10,649 bases of DNA from JAAYJM01 sp964498585 (GTDB lineage: Bacteria > Bacteroidota > Ignavibacteria > Kapaibacteriales > UBA2268), in contig CAZCHH010000084.1 in assembly GCA_964498585.1 (NCBI GenBank), forward strand, positions 1-10,649. The letters run 5' to 3'. The notes below the pieces were generated by a model. It worked only from the letters and a program-made list of their open reading frames with translations. It was not told the origin of the DNA and made no database searches. The position numbers and the translations under genes were made by a program. Shown here piece by piece: positions 1-4,484 of this stretch (the first letter of the stretch is position 1; the number at the start of each line of letters is the position of its first letter).

Positions 1-119
1 TATGCTTTATTTAAATGGAGATGACATAACTTAACACAGTCATTCTGAACGAAGTGAAGAATCCAGAAAAATTTCTTTAAACCACTATCCTCTGGATTCT
101 TCGCTCCGCTCAGAATGAC
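1..119. repeat. Intergenic hairpin repeat, copy A1 (5' part cut by window edge)
   Basis: Bases 1-38 carry the module shared with the other copies (ATTTAAATGGAGATGACAT). A long inverted repeat follows: arm 39-66 (starts GTCATTCTGAACGAAG) and arm 92-119 (ends GCTCAGAATGAC) pair over 28 bp with only three mismatches, all G-U compatible in RNA. The loop is 25 nt. Related copies lie at 136-215, 2306-2387, 6239-6364 and 10433-10578. The three compensating G-U positions suggest that selection keeps the fold. It lies downstream of the SPFH gene and could also end its transcript. The family looks like a dispersed MITE/REP-like element; its mobility is not shown. Confidence 0.75.
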
Positions 120-135
120 CGACAAATGTAAAGAT

Positions 136-215
136 GTCATTGGTAACGAAGTGAGGAATCTCAAGTTTCGTGGTAGCAATGACTTGTGTGATTCCTCACT
201 GCGATTCAGAATGAC
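136..215. repeat. Intergenic hairpin repeat, copy A2
   Basis: This second, more diverged hairpin follows directly on copy A1. The left arm starts at 136 (GTCATTGGTAACGAAGTGAG) and the right arm ends at 215 (ACTGCGATTCAGAATGAC). The arms pair imperfectly through the GAGGAATC / GATTCCTC core. It uses the same arm words as copies A1 and the one at 6239-6364, so the two hairpins at 39-215 look like a tandem pair of one family. No coding frame crosses it convincingly. Confidence 0.65.
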
Positions 216-242
216 AATGTTAGTTACCAATAACAAACAATT

Positions 243-298
243 AACAATTAATCATTAACCACTAATCATTAATTATTAATCACAATTCATTAATCAGT
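243..298. repeat. Degenerate 4 x 14-bp tandem repeat overlapping the SPFH stop codon
   Basis: Four consecutive 14-mers read AACAATTAATCATT, AACCACTAATCATT, AATTATTAATCACA and ATTCATTAATCAGT, at 243-256, 257-270, 271-284 and 285-298. All share TAATCA in register. The last unit contains the stop codon of the SPFH gene (294-296, TGA on the minus strand). The array could be slippage-born spacer or a weak multi-site binding region; nothing in the sequence decides this. Confidence 0.6.
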
Positions 299-1196
299 TT
301 CCTATTATAAAAGGTGGTGAATTTTTTCCACTACCTAAAATAATAATTTTAGAATTAGGAGAATTAACGAGTTCTTTTTGCACGTTAATAGATTCATATT
401 GCAGAACGCGGTCGGAGAGTCCTTCGTTTAAAATGCGTTGAGCATCAGCAATACCTTTTGCTTCTACTCGTTTACGTTCTGCTTCCTGTTCTTCACGTTC
501 TAAAACGAATTTCATACGCTGTGATTCCTGGACAGCAGTAATTTTTCGTTCGATGCTTTCCTTTACTGAAGTTGGCAAAGTAATATTTCTGATTAGCATT
601 TGTTCGATGATTAAGCCGCGAGTCTTAAAATCATTTTCAATTTTAGTTTTTATTCTATTTTCAAATTCTTCTCTTTTTTCAGCAAATAAATCAATTGCAT
701 CAAAATAAGAAGCGCTTTCACGAATGCCAGTGCGGGTAATAGGGCGAATTATTTTATCCTGATAATTCATTCCTATTTCACGAAAAAGTTTAGGTGCTTC
801 ATCTGGAATTATCCGATAAAGAACAGTCAAATCAATAATAACCTCAAGACCATCTTTGCTCAAAACACGAATAGCATCGTCTCCTGCGCCAGTTCCTTTT
901 TCTGATATTGCAGACATTGTGTAGTTCTGAGTTTGTATGCTCATTTCATTGACATCAACAAGAGGATTTACAAAATTCAATCCTTCATGCAAAATGCTTT
1001 TTTGAACTTCTCCAAAAAGCACCTGAACGCCAATTCGACCGGCATCAACCTGGCGAATTGCTGATATTGATATTCCAATAATTACGACAATAATACCAGC
1101 TAATCCGAGCAAGCTCTTCCACTTCCCTATTGGGCTGTTTCGACTGGCAAACATTGCTATCAAAAAGATTACTACTCCTAATATAATCAGTGACAT
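294..1196 (-). CDS. SPFH/prohibitin-family membrane protein
   Basis: Membrane-anchored scaffold protein of the SPFH (stomatin/prohibitin/flotillin/HflK-C) superfamily, 300 aa from the chosen start. Residues about 2-18 and 28-47 are hydrophobic, so one or two N-terminal membrane segments are likely. The SPFH fold follows (about 48-230), containing VDAGRIGV and the prohibitin-like RNITLPTSVKESIERKITA stretch. A charged helical region rich in Glu/Arg (about 215-260) should form a coiled coil for oligomerisation. An upstream in-frame Met would add 20 residues, but the start at 1196 is preferred: it has a GAAAGGA ribosome site six bases upstream, and the protein then begins with its membrane segment. 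Such proteins form rings that organise membrane microdomains and modulate FtsH-type proteases; that role is inferred from the family. No partner gene is adjacent. It is divergent from dtd across 85 bp. Confidence 0.85.
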   Translation of the reverse strand: MSLIILGVVIFLIAMFASRNSPIGKWKSLLGLAGIIVVIIGISISAIRQVDAGRIGVQVLFGEVQKSILHEGLNFVNPLVDVNEMSIQTQNYTMSAISEKGTGAGDDAIRVLSKDGLEVIIDLTVLYRIIPDEAPKLFREIGMNYQDKIIRPITRTGIRESASYFDAIDLFAEKREEFENRIKTKIENDFKTRGLIIEQMLIRNITLPTSVKESIERKITAVQESQRMKFVLEREEQEAERKRVEAKGIADAQRILNEGLSDRVLQYESINVQKELVNSPNSKIIILGSGKNSPPFIIGN

Positions 1197-1222
1197 ATTT
1201 TTCCTTTCACAATTATTTAGAA

Positions 1223-1236
1223 AATTTACGTAAATT
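1223..1236. promoter_or_regulatory. 14-bp perfect palindrome between divergent SPFH and dtd genes
   Basis: AATTTACGTAAATT equals its own reverse complement. It lies 27 bp upstream of the SPFH start and 46 bp upstream of the dtd ATG, a position that suits an operator controlling one or both genes. No regulator is encoded nearby, and in AT-rich DNA a 14-bp palindrome can arise by chance, so function is unproven. I found no good TTTG-N19-TAnnTTTG promoter in this 85-bp gap for either direction. Confidence 0.35.
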
Positions 1237-1281
1237 AATAAAAATAAATTTAACAAAAAAAAATAATTGAATTTTAAAAGA

Positions 1282-1722
1282 ATGAAGGCAGTTATTCAAA
1301 GAGTTTCGCAAGCAAAAGTAGAAATTAATAGTGTTTTAAAAAGTGAAATGGGGGAGGGGCTGCTTGCTCTTATAGCTGTTTCAAGTGATGATACTATTGA
1401 AAAGATTAAGTGGTTTGCTAATAAATTAGTTAATCTTCGGATTTTTCCAGATGAACAGGACAAGATTAACAAATCAGTTGCTGATATTGGCGGCAGTTTA
1501 ATGTTAATTTCTAACTTCACTGTTTATGGCGATACAAACAAAGGTTTCAGACCAAATTTCTCGAATGCTGCACCACCGCAAGAAGCAGAAAAGATTTTCA
1601 GACAACTCGTAGATTATTTCAAAAAGAATTACAATATTCCAATCTTAGAAGGAGAATTCGGTGCTATGATGGACATTTCCTTAACAAATGCAGGGCCGGT
1701 TACCGTAATCGTAGAGAAGTAG
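1282..1722 (+). CDS. dtd: D-aminoacyl-tRNA deacylase
   Basis: Cytoplasmic homodimeric proofreading enzyme that hydrolyses D-aminoacyl-tRNAs (and Gly-tRNA(Ala) in studied homologues), keeping D-amino acids out of proteins. The start at 1282 gives the family's typical opening MKAVIQRVSQAKVEI and 146 aa, the usual length. A TTG start 15 bases upstream is possible but would add five atypical residues, and neither has a strong ribosome site. The second family signature is intact: NAGPVT at 136-141, whose Gly-Pro forms the chirality-sensing loop. The first signature, normally SQFT, reads SNFT here (77-80), an Asn in place of the usual Gln. FRPNF at 89-93 also fits the family. The gene stands alone and is divergent from the SPFH gene, with a terminator 59 bp downstream. 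Identity is secure; the Gln-to-Asn change is the only oddity. Confidence 0.95.
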   Translation: MKAVIQRVSQAKVEINSVLKSEMGEGLLALIAVSSDDTIEKIKWFANKLVNLRIFPDEQDKINKSVADIGGSLMLISNFTVYGDTNKGFRPNFSNAAPPQEAEKIFRQLVDYFKKNYNIPILEGEFGAMMDISLTNAGPVTVIVEK

Positions 1723-1780
1723 CACTATTTATACTTTCAATAGAAAGAAAGACATACAAACCAAAAGGAGTGTTTTTTCA

Positions 1781-1818
1781 GATGAACTTCACCTGCCAGG
1801 TGGAGTTCATCTTTTTTT
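1781..1818 (+). terminator. Intrinsic terminator of dtd
   Basis: GATGAACTTCACCT and AGGTGGAGTTCATC pair as a 14-bp stem (one G-U) around a GCC loop, followed by seven T at 1812-1818. The site is 59 bases after the dtd stop. An AAAAGGAG string lies just upstream and the stem begins with an ATG-containing segment. A 39-codon frame could start there, but the hairpin and T-run explain the sequence better. Confidence 0.9.
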
Positions 1819-2273
1819 ATGAATTAAATAAATCTTTTATTCATAATCGGAAAAGTGCTTGGATTTTGCATTATAAAAAGTCCATTATTTATTTATAAAT
1901 AAGGATAAACGATGATGTTTGTTCAACTCTTTGACAAGGCAATATATGTAAACAGCATTCCTGAGCCCTGTTTGTAGAGATTTTGATATTTTTGATAGAA
2001 ATCAACTTAGTTGCTACCAGTTTACAGAAAAATAATTTATTAGGTCGCAGCTATGTTGCTTTATTCTAAAATAAATTGATTATCTACAAACAGATTACTC
2101 CTACTGAGAATTTTTAATATATAAAAACAATATTTAATACAAATTAGAACAAACAATGATGTATGTTCTGCTATTTGATTGTTGTAATTATTTATTAGAC
2201 GAAATATAATTATCTGTCATTCAAAATGTATTAAATATTTTTTTTAAAGTGGTTGCAACTACTTGTTAAAAAT
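1819..2273. other. Gene-free stretch with diverged direct and inverted repeats
   Basis: I find no convincing coding frame on either strand here. Two structural signals are visible. A direct repeat AAACRATGATGTWTGTTC occurs at 1907-1924 and 2151-2168 (16 of 18 identical, with weaker similarity about 10 bp to each side). Between these copies lies an 11-bp exact inverted repeat, CTGTTTGTAGA at 1968-1978 and TCTACAAACAG at 2083-2093. The nested layout could be a remnant of an old mobile element or an unrecognised structured RNA. I do not recognise any known RNA family. Confidence 0.4.
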
Positions 2274-2305
2274 AATCAACCAACGGATTAATCCGTTGGT
2301 TGATT
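2274..2305. repeat. Perfect 32-bp palindrome
   Basis: AATCAACCAACGGATT is followed directly by its exact reverse complement, with no spacer (centre between 2289 and 2290). On the minus strand it is followed by five T and on the plus strand by two further T (a run of four counting the arm), so as RNA it could be a bidirectional terminator. It abuts repeat copy B (2306-2387), so it may instead be the variable end module of that element. It lies 162 bp downstream of rpmG, which is far for a dedicated terminator. Confidence 0.65.
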
Positions 2306-2387
2306 TTAAGATGGATTCAGACATCCGTCAGAATGACTCATTTAACGATGTCATTTCCATTTAAATAAAACTTTTACTTCATTTTGG
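2306..2387 (-). repeat. Intergenic repeat, copy B (reverse orientation)
   Basis: Read on the minus strand, this segment aligns along its whole length with 10498-10578 on the plus strand, by eye well over 80 percent identical. Both begin CCAAAATGAAGTAA and pass through TTTATTTAAAT, ATGACAT and CATTCTGACGGATGTC to CCATCTTA. It contains the small hairpin ATTCAGAC-ATCC-GTCAGAAT (2315-2334, one mismatch). Orientation is opposite to the other copies, which argues for dispersal by insertion, not local duplication. Confidence 0.75.
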
Positions 2388-2466
2388 ATTAATAATGACT
2401 ATTAAAAATCAAATAAAAACTCACCTATAGTAAATTTCAAAAAATATTGAAAAAATTGTCTGGCAA

Positions 2467-2646
2467 TTACTTGATTTCTTTATGAATAGTATGGCGCCTT
2501 AAAAAGGGATTATATTTTTTTAGTTCAAGGCGCTCAGTAGTATTTTGTTTATTTTTCTTTGTGGTGTAACGCGATGCTGGCTTTCCTTCTTTCTTTGCCT
2601 CAGTGCATTCTAATGTTACTGTTATTCTTACTTCTTTTTTTGCCAT
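2467..2646 (-). CDS. rpmG: 50S ribosomal protein L33
   Basis: Small basic protein of the large ribosomal subunit, 59 aa. The sequence opens MAKKEVRITVTLECTE, continues through ASRYTTKKNKQNTTERLELKKYNP and ends FLRRHTIHKEIK, matching the family from end to end (about 50-60 aa). Only one Cys is present, so this is the zinc-free (C-minus) form without CxxC pairs. The start has a good ribosome site, AGGA six bases before the ATG. A Bacteroidota-consensus promoter lies 33-63 bp upstream. The gene stands alone; rpmB and the secE/nusG cluster, which often accompany rpmG, are not in this window. It is divergent from the antiporter gene across 81 bp. Just downstream, an all-AT inverted repeat TTTCAA/TTGAAA (2435-2452) might be a weak terminator. 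Confidence 0.95.
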   Translation of the reverse strand: MAKKEVRITVTLECTEAKKEGKPASRYTTKKNKQNTTERLELKKYNPFLRRHTIHKEIK

Positions 2647-2678
2647 TTTGTTTCCTAAATTTTATTATATTAATATTT

Positions 2679-2709
2679 CAAAATTATGAAATTTATAATA
2701 GTTATCAAA
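2679..2709 (-). promoter_or_regulatory. rpmG promoter, Bacteroidota-type
   Basis: On the minus strand TTTG (2709-2706) is followed after exactly 19 bases by TAATTTTG (2686-2679), a full match to the Bacteroidota primary sigma consensus TTTG-N19-TAnnTTTG. The expected start of transcription is near 2672, giving a leader of about 25 bases. The -7 box sits inside an inverted repeat, ATTTCA-N6-TGAAAT (2675-2692), which could be an operator or chance in AT-rich DNA. Confidence 0.75.
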
Positions 2710-2727
2710 ATTTAATTTTAAAATAAT

Positions 2728-3978
2728 TTGAATTCATTAACTTATATAATAGTAATTATTTGCTGCTGCTTGGTTCTTTTGTCATATTTTTATAATTATT
2801 TATCAAAGAAATTAAAAGTACCATCAGTGATTTTTTTGATTGCAACCGGAATAATAATCAAAGAAATAATGAACTATTACACAATAGAGCTACCGAGTGG
2901 TTTTATAAACATATTAGATATATTGGGCGGTTTAGGGCTATTGCTTATTGTGCTTGAAGCAACATTAGAACTATTTTTATCAAAAGAGAAAATACCGCTA
3001 ATAAAGAAATCATTAATTTTAGCAATAAGTGTTTTTCTAATTACTTCTGTAGCAATTGCGTTTACTGTGATGTTTCTAAGTAGTAAATCTTTTTTACAAT
3101 CATTGATTTTTGCCATTCCTTTATCGGTAGTAAGTAGCGCAATAGTTATTCCAAGTGTGCATTCTCTTGAAAAAACCAAGAAAGAGTTTATTATTTACGA
3201 ATCCACTTTTTCTGATATTATTGGAGTAATGTTCTTTTATTTTGTTTTATTACAGATTTCTGATATCTTTTCTGTTGCTGGTTTCGTTAACATTATTATA
3301 TCAATAATATTTTCTGCAATAATATCTATTATTTTAATAATAATTGCTTCACATTTAAAAACACAGACAAAACTCTTTTTGATGCTTTCAATCCTAACAT
3401 TGTTTTACCTGTTAGGAAAAATGTATCATTTATCTTCACTACTAATAATTCTTATATTTGGATTGATGCTAAATAACGTAGGATTATTAAATAAAAAAAC
3501 AATAAAAAAACTAATAAATTTTGAAAATATAGAAATTTTTAGAAAAGAATTTAAACTATTAACCATTGAAACCACTTTCATTGTTCGTACTTTCTTTTTC
3601 GTAGCTTTCGGAATGGCAATAGATATTGGAGCTTTATGGGATTTAAAAATCATTATTGCCGGTTCTATCATTGTAGCAATCTTATATATTGTTAGATTTA
3701 TTTACTTTAAAATATTTATAAAAACTGACTGTTTCCCTGAAATATTCCTTTCACCGCGAGGTTTGATTACAATAGTCCTGTTTTATTCAATTCCAGCACA
3801 GTATTTAGTTGCTGATTTTAGTATAAATTTACTTTTTTTCATTATTATTGTTACAAGTATAATTATGTCTATTGCTCTCATCTCTACTCCAATCTCAATT
3901 GATAAACCAGATGAAATTACATTGGTCGATATTGGAATAGCACCAACCGGAGATTATAGTGACGAAGAAATAGTATAA
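2728..3978 (+). CDS. Cation/proton antiporter (CPA/NhaP-like)
   Basis: Polytopic inner-membrane protein of the Na+/H+ exchanger domain family, 416 aa with about 11-13 hydrophobic segments; expected to exchange Na+ or K+ for H+ in pH or salt homeostasis. Family landmarks are KVPSVIFLIATGIII (30-44), GGLGLLLIVLEATLEL (67-82), SSAIVIPSV (136-144), YESTFSDIIGVMFF (157-170), FFFVAFGMAIDIGALWD (289-305) and LSPRGLITIVLFYSIPA (341-357). The ion-binding Asp is D163, but the residue before it is Ser, where CPA1 proteins usually have Asn and CPA2 Asp, so ion choice and electrogenicity cannot be assigned. A short acidic tail ends in SDEEIV. The start is TTG: an in-frame stop lies three codons upstream and the first ATG comes 48 codons in, after a needed membrane helix. 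No Shine-Dalgarno site is visible. No TrkA/RCK regulatory domain is fused. Confidence 0.85.
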   Translation: MNSLTYIIVIICCCLVLLSYFYNYLSKKLKVPSVIFLIATGIIIKEIMNYYTIELPSGFINILDILGGLGLLLIVLEATLELFLSKEKIPLIKKSLILAISVFLITSVAIAFTVMFLSSKSFLQSLIFAIPLSVVSSAIVIPSVHSLEKTKKEFIIYESTFSDIIGVMFFYFVLLQISDIFSVAGFVNIIISIIFSAIISIILIIIASHLKTQTKLFLMLSILTLFYLLGKMYHLSSLLIILIFGLMLNNVGLLNKKTIKKLINFENIEIFRKEFKLLTIETTFIVRTFFFVAFGMAIDIGALWDLKIIIAGSIIVAILYIVRFIYFKIFIKTDCFPEIFLSPRGLITIVLFYSIPAQYLVADFSINLLFFIIIVTSIIMSIALISTPISIDKPDEITLVDIGIAPTGDYSDEEIV

Positions 3979-4187
3979 AAGAAACAAACGGTGCTGCTTT
4001 TTTCTTTCAGACATACTATCAGCATAACTTAAGAGATAAAAAAACATATCAGCCCTGATTTTAATCCTTCTTCTCTTATAAGTATTACAAAACATTATGA
4101 TTTTATGATTTATTATTATTTTTTTGAAAAGATTAAAAAGAGAAAATAAAAGAAATCTGAAAAAAATTCATAATGAATATGAAAAAT
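3979..4187. other. AT-rich spacer downstream of the antiporter
   Basis: No gene, strong hairpin terminator or repeat copy is recognisable between the antiporter stop and the doubtful frame at 4188. The stretch is rich in A and T runs (for example around 4110-4165). Confidence 0.4.
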
Positions 4188-4370
4188 TTAAATTTCATAA
4201 AGAATAAACTCAACGAGAAGAATGAGTTCATCAGATTTAATTTCAATATTAAGGAAATTGGTATTTTTGACTCTTATGTTAGGAATACCATAAGATTGCA
4301 TATTGTAATAAGTTACTGCTACAACTAGTTCATTTTCAGCTGGTTCAAAAAAATAAACATCTAATTTCAT
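4188..4370 (-). CDS. Possible 60-aa hypothetical protein next to the IS end
   Basis: A complete ATG-to-stop frame of 60 codons with no family I recognise. The product is acidic and hydrophobic (opening MKLDVYFFEPAENELVVAV, ending ELILLVEFILYEI), with neither a clear signal peptide nor a membrane helix. An in-frame TAA lies two codons before the ATG, so it is not the tail of a longer frame cut by the insertion. Its start lies only 20 bp from the left end of the insertion sequence, so any native promoter would have been displaced. There is no convincing ribosome site. It could be a real small gene, a decayed remnant or a chance frame in AT-rich DNA. Confidence 0.25.
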   Translation of the reverse strand: MKLDVYFFEPAENELVVAVTYYNMQSYGIPNIRVKNTNFLNIEIKSDELILLVEFILYEI

Positions 4371-4389
4371 CTCAATTTATTTATTCTTT

Positions 4390-4410
4390 TAACGGAATTT
4401 CCGAGCAAAA
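4390..4410. repeat. Left terminal inverted repeat of the IS
   Basis: The arm reads TAACGGAATTTCCGAGCAAA plus one A and matches the reverse complement of the right arm at 20 of 21 positions. The tip itself is a small palindrome, CGGAA-T-TTCCG, repeated in the right arm as CGGAA-G-TTCCG. Confidence 0.88.
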
Positions 4411-4418
4411 ATAAAGGA

Positions 4419-4482
4419 AAAAAGTGGGGTAACATATTGATAAATCAATTTATTATGTCGTTAATATGTTATCTCACTTTTT
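4419..4482. terminator. Terminator-like hairpin at the transposase end of the IS
   Basis: AAAAAGTGGGGTAACATATT (4419-4438) and AATATGTTATCTCACTTTTT (4463-4482) form a 20-bp stem with two G-U-compatible mismatches and a 24-nt loop. Because both arms end in A/T runs, each strand finishes with a T-tract, so it can end transcription in both directions. It starts right after the transposase stop codon. It should end transposase mRNA and could also shield the element from antiporter read-through. Confidence 0.7.
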
Positions 4483-4484
4483 AG

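Noticed and set aside
1..217. CRISPR array or tRNA cluster as an explanation for the repeats at the left edge
   Set aside because: The repeats are imperfect, unequal in spacing and form long hairpins; there are no regular spacers and no tRNA arm pattern.
1782..1901. 39-codon frame starting at an ATG in the dtd terminator with AAAAGGAG upstream
   Set aside because: Its first codons are the stem of a perfect intrinsic terminator with a T-run, the ribosome-site spacing is long, and the rest reads as unremarkable AT-rich sequence.
2877..3671. Minus-strand open frames opposite the antiporter (2877-3179 and 3426-3671)
   Set aside because: They are antisense to a well-supported membrane protein gene and have no recognisable domains; their length follows from codon bias of the real gene.
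3895..4095. 66-codon minus-strand frame across the antiporter 3' end
   Set aside because: It overlaps a confident gene on the other strand, and its translation has no family features.
4381..4389. Target site duplication flanking the IS
   Set aside because: Shifting the boundary by one or two bases on either side still gives no matching 4-9 bp direct repeat between left and right flanks.
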